A stretch of DNA of 64,000 nt from Candidatus Bathyarchaeota archaeon (lineage in GTDB: Archaea > Thermoproteota > Bathyarchaeia > Bathyarchaeales > SOJC01), in assembly GCA_020354575.1 (NCBI GenBank), contig CP070649.1:1746393-1810392 (forward strand). Direction: 5' to 3'. The notes under the pieces are model-generated. The model saw only the letters and a list, made by a program, of their open reading frames with translations. It ran no database searches and had not been told where the DNA came from. The first letter of the stretch is position 1. Every line of letters begins with the position of its first letter. Made by a program: the position numbers and the translations under genes. Positions 33,371-42,040 of the stretch are shown one piece after another.

Positions 33371-34558
33371 TTATTGAGTAACGGAGTGATACCAATTTAT
33401 TATGAATTCAGGCAATCTCAGTCCCCTTTCGCTTAATCTTTCCGCTAATTTGACTGGTAGGGGACTCAGCACATAAGCTGTTCTCATATAGAATCTTCGG
33501 GGTTGACCAGGTTTGACCGTTTCCTCTAAGAGTATCTGCAAATCCGACTTTTTTGCTAAGGTTGACTTTCTTTTTCCAGTTATCGATAATACAGATCCTT
33601 TCAATTTTTTGAAAATCTCACACCAGCTGATTAAAGGCTTGGTTTCCCCAGAAAAGGATACTAAGATTTCCAGATCTCCAGCTCTCGGACGAGGTGTGTT
33701 TACGCCTCTGGCTATATAGACATTGTCCCCCAAGAAACTTTTGAAATGGAATAGTCTTACACCCGCCATTTTCACAATTTCATTAGCAGTGCCCTTCCCT
33801 CCTAGAAATACGTTTGTACGTCTTTCTAACAAATCCACAAGACGATTATAATTCTCCGATTCTACATTAGAGTCAATCATGTGTCCTAGTTGATCAAATT
33901 CTTGTTTGCAGAGTTGGAGAACCTCGCTCACCTGAAGATTTCTGAAAATCGCCTCCGTCATCATGCATAAAAGGAGCAAGCTTCCAAGCTCAAACATATC
34001 TCCCATAATGCCCATTTCACTATAGTCCAAAGAAGGTTTCGATCTTCCCCGTCCTTTTAACTCAATTACATGTCCATATTCTGACACTAATCGTCCTAGT
34101 TGAGAGTCTAGATTCGAGGTTACAAGCCCCATAGAGAATCTGGTGCTTTTCTTATCTTCAATGTATTTTGCCAAATCCTGAGCCATTGTTAAGGGATCTT
34201 CTGAAAGTCCGCTGCCAGAGTTAATAAGAAGAAGGGTTCTTTTGAAGCGTCTCTCTAATTCGGTTGCAGCGTCGTACATGTTTTTCCCAGGGAAACCTGG
34301 GTCATCTGGGGTCAAAACTACTTTATTTCTCCAGCCGATTTGACTCATAGCTATTTGACTCATAGCGGCATTCAAAGAATACAATGACCTTCCTGATCCA
34401 CTGCAGACCAAGCAATTAGCAGATTTCAAGTCTTCATAAAAAGGTAGCAATTTTCTTCGTTTTAGGTTTAGAAGATTATCCCTAATTCTATTTACATATC
34501 CTATGTTACTGATCTTGCTCCGGATTTTTCTCACCTCTCTTCCAGGACATACTAACAC
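33371..34558 (-). CDS. Double SIS-domain protein
   Basis: 395 residues with two sugar isomerase (SIS) domains. SIS 1 (about 45-190) has ANCLVCSGSGRSLYS at its start, LLLINSGSGLSEDPL and a SMGLVTSN strand. SIS 2 (about 240-385) has RTNVFLGGKGTANEIVKMAG, LEILVSFSGETKPLI and VLSITGKRKSTLAKKSDL. SIS pairs bind phosphosugars in GlmS, hexuloisomerases and regulators; no glutaminase or DNA-binding part is present. The second domain resembles 6-phospho-3-hexuloisomerase, which would fit an archaeal ribulose monophosphate route, but no hexulose-phosphate synthase is nearby. Confidence 0.8.
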   Translation of the reverse strand: MLVCPGREVRKIRSKISNIGYVNRIRDNLLNLKRRKLLPFYEDLKSANCLVCSGSGRSLYSLNAAMSQIAMSQIGWRNKVVLTPDDPGFPGKNMYDAATELERRFKRTLLLINSGSGLSEDPLTMAQDLAKYIEDKKSTRFSMGLVTSNLDSQLGRLVSEYGHVIELKGRGRSKPSLDYSEMGIMGDMFELGSLLLLCMMTEAIFRNLQVSEVLQLCKQEFDQLGHMIDSNVESENYNRLVDLLERRTNVFLGGKGTANEIVKMAGVRLFHFKSFLGDNVYIARGVNTPRPRAGDLEILVSFSGETKPLISWCEIFKKLKGSVLSITGKRKSTLAKKSDLQILLEETVKPGQPRRFYMRTAYVLSPLPVKLAERLSERGLRLPEFIINWYHSVTQ

Positions 34559-34632
34559 GATACAAATATAAACAATATATTCAGTCAGCGAAATACTAAA
34601 GTTCTTAGATGCTAAATACCACTTGATATTCT

Positions 34633-35205
34633 ATGCCCATAAGCAAACATGAATTTGATAATGGAAAACTGAATGATAGAATAGAAGAAGAAATAATTAA
34701 CTTTTTAAATGAAAGGAAAAAGCGAGCTTTCACATCACAAGAAGTTATGGAAGGAATTCGCTATCACACTGAATTTAACACTCCTGAAATTATCAAAATG
34801 TCAACTTTTGCTGTTGCAGATTTTGCAGCTTTTCTTCATTTTCTAGTAGAGAAAAAGAAAATAAGAATGAAGGTTGTCAGAACTCGAATGTATTTTATGG
34901 CTGGAGGAGCAAAATTTTCTAATTGCCCCAAATGTGGGACCGAACTCAAACCTAAAAAGACTTGGAAAATGGCGGGACGACCTAACCGCCAGGGTGAAAG
35001 TCTACAACTCCATATTGGGCTTTTTTCTTGTCCAAAGCATGGATCATTTAGACGAATGTTAGGAAAGCAGAAGATAAAAGCCCAGATAAAAAAAAGGCTG
35101 GCAACAAAGAAGAAGAAAAAAGCGCTAATTAAAAGAGATGTGAAAAAGAAAGCAGTCAAAAGAAAAAGCAGAAAAAAGAAATCTGACGCTTGGATAATTG
35201 TCTAG
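34633..35205 (+). CDS. Winged-helix/zinc-ribbon protein with lysine-rich tail
   Basis: 190 residues. Residues about 15-80 look like a winged helix (RIEEEIINFLNERKKRAFTS, QEVMEGIRYHT, FLVEKKKIRMKVV, MYFMAGG). Residues 97-140 hold a zinc site (CPKCGTELKPKKTW and the later CPKHG). Residues 140-185 are nearly all Lys and Arg (KKRLATKKKKKALIKRDVKK and more), a tail like that of DNA-compacting or ribosome-binding proteins. I do not know a family. A chromatin or RNA-binding role is possible from charge alone. It is divergent from the SIS gene and convergent on glnA. Confidence 0.65.
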   Translation: MPISKHEFDNGKLNDRIEEEIINFLNERKKRAFTSQEVMEGIRYHTEFNTPEIIKMSTFAVADFAAFLHFLVEKKKIRMKVVRTRMYFMAGGAKFSNCPKCGTELKPKKTWKMAGRPNRQGESLQLHIGLFSCPKHGSFRRMLGKQKIKAQIKKRLATKKKKKALIKRDVKKKAVKRKSRKKKSDAWIIV

Positions 35206-35245
35206 TGTAAATGTTTAGCCTTTTTGACATGAGATTCACGCAACG

Positions 35246-36565
35246 TTACAGGTTTTGATACCTGTGATGCTCCCAATCAGTTATACTTGTATGAAAGTCC
35301 CGCCATTCGGTTGATTTAACCTCAAGATATTTGTCGAATGTTGTCTCCCCTAGTGTTTCCTTTGCCAGTTCGCTATCCTTTAGCTCTTCAATTGCTTCTT
35401 TGAGGTTGCCAGGCAAGGTTTTAATGTAGAATTTAGCAAGTTTTTGATCATCAAATCCATACACATCTTCCTCTACTGCTTTTGGAGGTTCAATCTTTTC
35501 TTCGATGCCCTTAAGCCCAGCAGCCAACATAACTGCAAAAGCCAGATAGGGATTACAACTTGGATCGGGACACCTCAATTCTAGCCGTGCTGATTTCCTT
35601 CTACCTTTTGTATATTTCGGAACGCGAATCAAGGCTGATCTATTTCGTTGGCCCCAGCAAATGTAAACTGGTGCTTCATATCCTCGAACAAGACGCTTAT
35701 AGCTGTTCACAGTAGGGCACAAAAAAGCTGCAATTTCACGAATATACTTCAGTTGACCACCCATGAAATGGTAAGCAAGAGAGGATAAACAGTATTGATC
35801 TTCTTCGTCATAAAAGAGATTTTGATTGTCGCCGCCAAAGATTGATTGATGTGTATGCATCCCGCTACCATTAATTCCATAGAAAGGCTTGGGCATAAAA
35901 GTCGCATGTAAGCCTTTGTCACTTGCAACTGTTTTAATTGCTTGTTTGAGGATCAGTACGTTATCTGCACTCTTCAAGGCTTCCGAGTATTGTATATCGA
36001 TTTCATGCTGACTTGGTCCAACTTCGTGATGGGACATTTCAACTTGTATGCCTAATTTTTCCAGTGTGGAAACCATACCTGCTCTTATATCAGTTGCCAA
36101 GTCTTGTGGTGAAAAGTCAAAATATCCTGCAGTGTCGTGATACTCCTTATTCTCCTTTGATTGAAATAGGAAAAACTCAATTTCGGGTCCCACATAGAAG
36201 GCATATCCCTTTTTCTGTGCTTTGTCTAGGATTCGTCTTAAGATGTACCGAGGATCCCCTTCAAAGGGATTTTTGTCTGGCTTATGAACATCGCAAATTA
36301 TTCTAGCCACATTTCTTTGGTCACGTAACCAAGGAAGACGAATATACGTTGAAATATCAGGCACAAGCAGCATGTCACTTTCGTGAATTCTTGTGAAACC
36401 TTCTATAGATGAACCGTCAAACCACTTTCCGTTATCAAGACAATCCTCCAATCCTCTTGGCGAAATTGTGACGCTTTTTAAGCGCCCAAAAAGATCACAA
36501 AACATTAAATCTATAAAATCTATGTTTTCGCGCTGTGTTTCCTGCAAAAGTCTTTCTCTTTCCAT
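35246..36565 (-). CDS. glnA: Glutamine synthetase, type I
   Basis: 439 residues. It makes glutamine from glutamate, ammonia and ATP. Seen: the N-terminal DLMFCDLFGRLKSVTI, WFDGSSIEGFTRIHESDM (the family signature near 50-66), GPEIEFFLF (metal Glu), VEMSHHEVGPSQHEID, the GINGSGMHTHQS loop and NRSALIRVP. The adenylylation-site tyrosine region common in enteric forms is not conserved, as usual in archaea and GSI-alpha types. Transcribed alone, divergent from the acetoacetyl-CoA synthetase, with 235 bases between. Confidence 0.97.
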   Translation of the reverse strand: MERERLLQETQRENIDFIDLMFCDLFGRLKSVTISPRGLEDCLDNGKWFDGSSIEGFTRIHESDMLLVPDISTYIRLPWLRDQRNVARIICDVHKPDKNPFEGDPRYILRRILDKAQKKGYAFYVGPEIEFFLFQSKENKEYHDTAGYFDFSPQDLATDIRAGMVSTLEKLGIQVEMSHHEVGPSQHEIDIQYSEALKSADNVLILKQAIKTVASDKGLHATFMPKPFYGINGSGMHTHQSIFGGDNQNLFYDEEDQYCLSSLAYHFMGGQLKYIREIAAFLCPTVNSYKRLVRGYEAPVYICWGQRNRSALIRVPKYTKGRRKSARLELRCPDPSCNPYLAFAVMLAAGLKGIEEKIEPPKAVEEDVYGFDDQKLAKFYIKTLPGNLKEAIEELKDSELAKETLGETTFDKYLEVKSTEWRDFHTSITDWEHHRYQNL

Positions 36566-36800
36566 AACATTTCACCTGATTTTGCGAAGTGATTACACCT
36601 TTTGGTTCATACAATCTAATTTAAAACTTATTTACACGACATTGCCATTTTTCAATCGCTAATTGAGAAAATCGTTATCCAAGACTTGTGCACATCAGCA
36701 AGACGCTTGAATTAATGTAAAACATTGCATCGCAACCCTTATTTGGCAAAAACATAGTTTTTCGTACACCTTTGGATTAATTCAGGGAGGTTCGTAAGAA

Positions 36801-38765
36801 ATGAGAAGTCCACTTTGGAAGCCTTCTGAAGATCGCATGAAACAGGCTAATATCACCAAATTTACTGATTTTGTCAACAATGCATATGACAAGAATATTG
36901 GCTCTTATTATCAATTATATATGTGGTCAATAGAAAATCTATCGGACTTTTGGGCAGCTGTATGGAAATTCGTGGAGATTAAGGCTTCTCGAAACTACGA
37001 GATTGTGGTCGACAATTTAAGTAAATTTCCAGGGGCAAGATGGTTTGTCGGGGCAAAATTAAACTTCGCCGAGAATCTTCTGAAGTACAAAGATCCTCAC
37101 GCTGCCTTCGTATTCAAAGGAGAAACCAAGAGATCAAACCAAATGACCTATCTAGAACTACACTGCTCCGTAGCGCGATTGGCAAAATCCTTACGTAATA
37201 TAGGAGTAGTTGCAGGGGATCGTGTAGCTGCTTATATGCCTAACCTTATGGAAACTGCTATTGCCATGATTGCCACGACGAGCACAGGCGCAATTTGGTC
37301 TTCCTGTGGTGCCGAACTTGGACCTAAAGCAGTTCTGGATCGTTTCAGTCAAATCGAACCCAAGGTTTTGTTCACCACAGATGCCTATTACTACAAAGGG
37401 AAAATCTTCAATGTTTTATCTAAAGCCAAAAAGGTAGCGGACGGACTACCATCCCTCGAAAGGATTATCGTTATTCCTTATATTGAAAGCAGACCTAAGA
37501 TTAATTCCATTGCCTGTTCTGAGCTCTATAGTGATTTTTTAGCTAGAGAAATGAAACCACAAATTCGTTTTGCCCAATTACCTTTCAACCATCCAGTATA
37601 CATCATGTTTTCTTCAGGCACAACAGGCAAACCAAAATGCATGGTTCAAGGAGCAGGAGGAGTTCTTATCAACCATCTCAAAGAATTAATCCTTCACGCT
37701 GATTTGAAACGTCAAGACAATATTTTTTACATAACAACTCCAAGTTGGATGATGTGGAATTGGCTGATTAGCTCCTTGGCAGTTGGAGCCACCGTTATAT
37801 TGTACGATGGCAATCCAACATTCCCTGATTGGAGAACTCTGTGGCAAATGGTTCAAGATGAGAAAATTACAATTTTCGGCTGCAGTGCAAGTTACATCAA
37901 CTACCTAAATAACATCAAAGCTAAACCTGGCGAGGATTTCGATCTATCCTCACTTAGAGAAGTATCTCAAACTGGTTCACCTCTTTCTGTCGAAGGATTT
38001 GAATATGTTTACAACCGAATCAAAAAGGACGTGCATTTGAATTCAATTTCAGGTGGCACCGATATCAATGGTTGTTTCGCTGCAGGAACACCAGTCCAAT
38101 CTGTATATGCTGGCGAGCTACAAGGTCCAGCCTTGGGGATGAAGATAAAAGCCTATAATGAAATCGGTGCCTCGGTAATTGACCAACAAGCAGAGCTCAT
38201 CTGCGAAGCTCCCTCACCTTCAATGCCGCTCAATTTCTGGGATGATCCTGATGGTGAAAAATATAGAGATGCTTATTTTAAAAATTATCCTGAAGTCTGG
38301 CGTCATGGTGACTGGATACTCATTCATGGCGATACAGGGGGGATAACTTTCCTTGGACGTTCCGACTTCACCTTGAAACCTTCAGGAGTACGCATAGGTC
38401 CATCTGAAATTTATAATGTCGTGGAAAAACTTGAAGAAGTTGCGGATAGCTTAGTTGTTGGACAAAAATGGATGGGCGATCAACGCATCATTCTCTTCGT
38501 CAAACCTGCAACTGGATTTGAGTTAACTGAGACGTTGAAACATAAAATCAAAGCATCCTTACGAGTCGAGGCATCCCCAAGACATGTTCCGGCCCTTATC
38601 ATTGAGAGCCCAGAGATTCCTTATACTTTTAACATGAAGAAAGTTGAGAGCGCAATTTCAAATATATTGAACGGAAGACCCGTATTAAACAAAGATGCTC
38701 TAGTCAATCCAGAATCTCTGGACTTCTACGCAAAGATATCTTCTGAGCTTCAAGAGACCAATTAA
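36801..38765 (+). CDS. Acetoacetyl-CoA synthetase
   Basis: 654 residues of the ANL superfamily (acetate-CoA ligase-like). Activates acetoacetate to acetoacetyl-CoA with ATP. Seen: the N-terminal RSPLWKPSEDRMKQANITKF, characteristic of this type, the A3 loop IMFSSGTTGKPKCMVQG (about 270-286), SISGGTDINGCFA, the hinge HGDWILIHGDTGGITFLGRS and the C-terminal domain with the late catalytic MKK. The GGAGG box precedes ATG 36801. The product is the substrate of the HMG-CoA synthase and thiolase at the start of the window. The tRNA-Thr gene begins 4 bases after its stop, on the other strand. Confidence 0.93.
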   Translation: MRSPLWKPSEDRMKQANITKFTDFVNNAYDKNIGSYYQLYMWSIENLSDFWAAVWKFVEIKASRNYEIVVDNLSKFPGARWFVGAKLNFAENLLKYKDPHAAFVFKGETKRSNQMTYLELHCSVARLAKSLRNIGVVAGDRVAAYMPNLMETAIAMIATTSTGAIWSSCGAELGPKAVLDRFSQIEPKVLFTTDAYYYKGKIFNVLSKAKKVADGLPSLERIIVIPYIESRPKINSIACSELYSDFLAREMKPQIRFAQLPFNHPVYIMFSSGTTGKPKCMVQGAGGVLINHLKELILHADLKRQDNIFYITTPSWMMWNWLISSLAVGATVILYDGNPTFPDWRTLWQMVQDEKITIFGCSASYINYLNNIKAKPGEDFDLSSLREVSQTGSPLSVEGFEYVYNRIKKDVHLNSISGGTDINGCFAAGTPVQSVYAGELQGPALGMKIKAYNEIGASVIDQQAELICEAPSPSMPLNFWDDPDGEKYRDAYFKNYPEVWRHGDWILIHGDTGGITFLGRSDFTLKPSGVRIGPSEIYNVVEKLEEVADSLVVGQKWMGDQRIILFVKPATGFELTETLKHKIKASLRVEASPRHVPALIIESPEIPYTFNMKKVESAISNILNGRPVLNKDALVNPESLDFYAKISSELQETN

Positions 38766-38769
38766 AGAA

Positions 38770-38842
38770 GCCTCGGGCGGGATTTGAACCCGCGACCACC
38801 GCCTTACCAAGGCGATGCCCAACCGGGCTAGGCCACCGAGGC
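38770..38842 (-). tRNA. tRNA-Thr (GGT)
   Basis: Reverse complement folds with acceptor arms GCCTCGG and CCGAGGC, a T arm with GGTTCAAATCC, and an anticodon stem TCGCC/GGCGG around the loop TTGGTAA, anticodon GGT, which reads ACC and ACT threonine codons. 73 bases without intron and without encoded CCA. Its 3' end is 4 bases from the stop of the acetoacetyl-CoA synthetase gene. Confidence 0.95.
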
Positions 38843-38989
38843 AAAATACTTTCTTTCAGAAAAGAACCACTAGCAAGAAATTTAGAACTTTCGGTTGATT
38901 CTGCGCTTCTGGATGATTAATAGCTGTTTAAAGCTCACGTGCATGCAAATTGATGCATCCACGCGCGGGTTAGATGCATCTCTAATGTT

Positions 38990-39334
38990 TTAGCATGATT
39001 CACAGCGTGGGCATTTCCATTTAGTATCTTCAAGTTTTTTTGGATGCTCTTGGTTATCTAGTTGTTCTTTCCAGTCGTGATACAAGCCACACTCTTTCGT
39101 AAATGCCAATTCTGGGGAGTCATAGCACTCAAACTTGAATTGAGAATATTGGCTGCTAGTCCAATCTTTCAGTATTTGATTGATGTCATTATCAGACCTG
39201 CCGACATATTTTGGTATAAAATCGCCGCCTATCTCTACATAACCGAGTGCGTACACACCTGAAGATGAAGTAACAACTGTGTCAATTATCTCTCTGTTAA
39301 GTTGAAAGGGGCCTTTCAATCCAGTTTGGGGCAT
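38990..39334 (-). CDS. GIY-YIG-like nuclease-domain protein
   Basis: 114 residues. A GIY-YIG-like core can be traced: SGVYALGYVEIGGDFIPKYV with GRSDNDINQILKDW (about 25-58), then ELAFTKECGLYHDW (about 73-86, with the Glu expected at the metal site) and a C-terminal CPRCESC zinc pair. GIY-YIG domains cleave DNA or occur in repair and homing proteins. The characteristic GIY tripeptide is GVY and YIG is YVG. The gene lies between two tRNA genes, a place where accessory DNA is often found. Confidence 0.55.
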   Translation of the reverse strand: MPQTGLKGPFQLNREIIDTVVTSSSGVYALGYVEIGGDFIPKYVGRSDNDINQILKDWTSSQYSQFKFECYDSPELAFTKECGLYHDWKEQLDNQEHPKKLEDTKWKCPRCESC

Positions 39335-39437
39335 GAGACTACATTAGGTTATTTGTTTTTAGGTTTTTCCTATTTTTTTCTTAGAAGGAACAACACGCAT
39401 CAGACATTTTGATGGATTCCGGAAAAGAACATTTACG

Positions 39438-39446
39438 CTTATATAC
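39438..39446 (+). promoter_or_regulatory. TATA box of tRNA-Leu
   Basis: CTTATATAC, centred about 28 bases before the mature 5' end of the tRNA at 39470, as expected for an archaeal promoter whose transcript begins at or just before the mature end. Confidence 0.65.
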
Positions 39447-39469
39447 ATTCTCGATAGTTTGAAGTGTAA

Positions 39470-39557
39470 GCGGGGGTCTCCAAGCCAGGTCAAAGGAGCA
39501 AGGCTTAGGACCTTGTCGCGTAGGCGTTCGTGGGTTCAAATCCCACCTCCCGCACCA
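39470..39557 (+). tRNA. tRNA-Leu (TAG)
   Basis: The gene starts GCGGGGGTCTCC and ends CTCCCGCACCA, with a T arm GTGGGTTCAAATCCCAC and a long variable arm typical of leucine tRNA. The anticodon stem CAAGG/CCTTG encloses the loop CTTAGGA, so the anticodon is TAG. The terminal CCA is encoded (39555-39557). No intron. Confidence 0.95.
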
Positions 39558-39658
39558 TCAATATCAGCTACATGCATTTGCGTGTATATTGGAATGATTG
39601 TTATAGCCACCAAAAGAAACTAAGAAAAGTCATAACGCGTATTATATCATGAAGAAAC

Positions 39659-40225
39659 ATGAGCCAACGGGGACGCCCAAAAAAATACAAATGGTTTCTT
39701 TTAAAGGATCTAAATAGTGAATATTCATCGGGCGCTCAATACCTAAAATGGGCTAGTTCAAATAATACTGCCCTCCAAACAATCGCTTCAACAGGCTGTC
39801 CTAGGTGTCAAAGTAAAAATGTTGAATTCCGCCATGATCAGAAATACATGATCATCCGTTTCCATTGCATTGAATGCCGTCATGAGACTTCCTATAAAAT
39901 TAAACCACCCAATCCTGGCAGCATCGTAATCATCCCGTTCTTTTATAACGGTATCCAAATTGGTGAGAAGATTGTAGATCACTATCATCCTGCAACAAAG
40001 CGACAAAGAAGTGATGCTCTCATAATTATGGTTTCTCGTGGCATTGAGGGTGGTAAGTATAGCCTGGGTGGCGAGTGGTACGTAGATGGAAGGGTTGGCG
40101 GCATATATAGTCAAAAGCGATACTACAGTAACTTTGATGAGATAACAATAACGTGTAACTGGAATAAAATGCAGGCAGAACATGAAAATAGATTACGTAA
40201 ACTTGAAGAGGATATCGCCGTCTGA
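39659..40225 (+). CDS. Zinc-ribbon hypothetical protein
   Basis: 188 residues. The N-terminal 40 residues begin SQRGRPKKYKWFLLKDLNSE, a basic AT-hook-like start. A zinc ribbon CPRC...CIEC (about 47-74) lies inside RFHCIECRHETSYKIK. The rest is beta-rich (SIVIIPFFYNGIQIGEKIV, YSLGGEWYVDGRVGGIY) with a charged helical end. No family recognised. Alone between tRNA-Leu and the R15P isomerase gene; I see no partner. Confidence 0.5.
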   Translation: MSQRGRPKKYKWFLLKDLNSEYSSGAQYLKWASSNNTALQTIASTGCPRCQSKNVEFRHDQKYMIIRFHCIECRHETSYKIKPPNPGSIVIIPFFYNGIQIGEKIVDHYHPATKRQRSDALIIMVSRGIEGGKYSLGGEWYVDGRVGGIYSQKRYYSNFDEITITCNWNKMQAEHENRLRKLEEDIAV

Positions 40226-40455
40226 TTTTCTGTAATAATATTGAGGAAACAGAACACTTTTTTGGAATCTTTAATTCTAGCGATTAGCCTTTCCTGTTTG
40301 ATTTTTATATTCAATGTAAATTCAATAAATTTAATTCACGTATCTAACCCTGCCTTCTAGAACCTATGCAGAATCTAGCAAATCTCTGTTGAGAACCCAA
40401 ATGAGATATAGCAAAGCTTTTTTTCTGAACATCACGGAGATAATTTGAGAAGAAG

Positions 40456-41415
40456 ATGACAAAAACTGATGAAGTCAAAAGAGTTGCCCAAGATATAAAG
40501 TTGATGAGAATTCGTGGTGCGGGCAAAATTGCACGGGCGGCAGCTGAAGCTCTTCTTACAACTGCTCAGCAATCTAAAGCTAAGAGCTCCCTTTCCCTGA
40601 TGAAAGAGGTTGAGACAGCTGCAAAACTCCTTCTAGATACACGACCAACCGCCGTATCATTGCAGAACAGCATACGTCGCATCGTGAATGAAACAAGAAT
40701 AGCCAACAATAGGAACATAAAAGTAGAGAAAATGCGACAGTGTATCGTCGAAACATCTACAAAATTCATTCAAGACTCTCTAAGTGCCATTGAGCGTATT
40801 GGCGTCATCGGGGCTGGGAGAATCGAAGATGATGACTTGATAATGACCCACTGCAACAGTGCCACAGCAACAAAGGTGCTTAGCACAGCCTTTGCTAACG
40901 GTAAGCATTTCAAAGTTTTTGCAAGTGAAACTAGACCTCGTCTTCAGGGGAGAATTACCGCTAAAACATTAAGTAATCTGGGAATACCTACTTCATTAAT
41001 TGTTGATAGCGCGATTCGATTCTTCATGACTAAAATGAACAAAGTAATTGTGGGAGCCGATGCAGTAGCTTCCAATGGAGCAGTTGTAAACAAGATAGGA
41101 ACTTCTCTAATGGCGCTAGCCGCTCACGAGGCAAGAGTCCCATTCTTTGTTACAGCTGAAACCTACAAATTTAGTCCGGAAACTGTTCTAGGGCAGCTCG
41201 TTAAAATAGAAGAGCGTGATTCCTCAGAGATTATATTGGAAAAGGAGTTGCTCAAAATGCCGAATGTCAGCGTCCGTAATCCTGCATTCGATGTAACCCC
41301 ACCTGAGTACATAGATCTCATCATAACGGAAAAGGGAATTATCCCTCCTCAAGCAGCTATAATGATAATTCAAGAAGAATTTGGCTCCATAACAGCTGAA
41401 AAACTGGAGTATTGA
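40456..41415 (+). CDS. e2b2: Ribose-1,5-bisphosphate isomerase (eIF2B-like family)
   Basis: 319 residues. R15P isomerase converts ribose 1,5-bisphosphate to ribulose 1,5-bisphosphate in the archaeal AMP/nucleoside degradation route that ends in type III RubisCO. The signature parts are MRIRGAGKIARAAAEAL near the N-terminus, MTHCNSATATKVL with the catalytic Cys (about 136), and VGADAVASNGAVVNKIGT with the catalytic Asp (about 201-205). The eIF2B-alpha and methylthioribose-1-phosphate isomerase relatives lack some of these residues or have another length. AMP phosphorylase and RubisCO are not in the window. Confidence 0.9.
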   Translation: MTKTDEVKRVAQDIKLMRIRGAGKIARAAAEALLTTAQQSKAKSSLSLMKEVETAAKLLLDTRPTAVSLQNSIRRIVNETRIANNRNIKVEKMRQCIVETSTKFIQDSLSAIERIGVIGAGRIEDDDLIMTHCNSATATKVLSTAFANGKHFKVFASETRPRLQGRITAKTLSNLGIPTSLIVDSAIRFFMTKMNKVIVGADAVASNGAVVNKIGTSLMALAAHEARVPFFVTAETYKFSPETVLGQLVKIEERDSSEIILEKELLKMPNVSVRNPAFDVTPPEYIDLIITEKGIIPPQAAIMIIQEEFGSITAEKLEY

Positions 41416-41490
41416 ATCCTCGCAACAGATACCAGCATGACAAGTCCTAACAGGTTTTATAAAAGCACTTAAGGAACTAGGGAAATATTA

Positions 41491-41943
41491 ATGGATGAAG
41501 AGAGGATACGAATGGCGGGAATAGTGCTTGTGCGAGATGTCATGTCAAAAGATGTAAAAGTCGTCAGACCTGACACTTCAGTTAAAGAAGTCGTAGCAAC
41601 TATGAACAAATTTGACATAGGGTCTATTGTTGTTGTGCAAAGCAGTCGCCCTGTGGGCATAATAACTGAGCGAGACATACTCAAGAGAATTGTAGAACCC
41701 TGTTTAGCACCAGAAATCCTACGCGCGAGAGAAGTTATGAGCAGTCCTATAATAACCATTCAAGAGACTGCTAGCATTGACGAAGCAACTAATCTCATGG
41801 CTAGAAAGAGGATTAAGAAACTTCTCGTTATGAGTGACGAGAAGCTTGTCGGAATACTTACTCTCACTGACATAGTTACGCAAGTGCCAAATATGCTTGG
41901 AATCTTGGAAGAGCTCGTTAGACCCTACAGCCGATCGTATTGA
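41491..41943 (+). CDS. CBS-pair domain protein
   Basis: 150 residues, two CBS domains: RDVMSKDVKVVRPDTSVKEV with IGSIVVVQ and GIITERDILKRI, then REVMSSPIITIQETASIDEA and VGILTLTDIVTQ. Such pairs bind adenylates. It lies 76 bases behind the R15P isomerase, an enzyme known from Thermococcus to be stimulated by AMP, so an adenylate-sensing role is tempting (inference). It is a close relative of the CBS protein at 12037. Confidence 0.9.
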   Translation: MDEERIRMAGIVLVRDVMSKDVKVVRPDTSVKEVVATMNKFDIGSIVVVQSSRPVGIITERDILKRIVEPCLAPEILRAREVMSSPIITIQETASIDEATNLMARKRIKKLLVMSDEKLVGILTLTDIVTQVPNMLGILEELVRPYSRSY

Positions 41944-42040
41944 GTTATATATCTCATGTATGCAAGCTAAAGCTCTAGAGTTTTAATATGTTAGAGATCA
42001 GATTGTATAAAGAATCCTGAAGAAAGGGGAATATCGGTTT

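Noticed and set aside
38766-39560. Integrated element bounded by tRNA att sites
   Set aside because: No direct repeat of either tRNA end and no integrase was found in the window.
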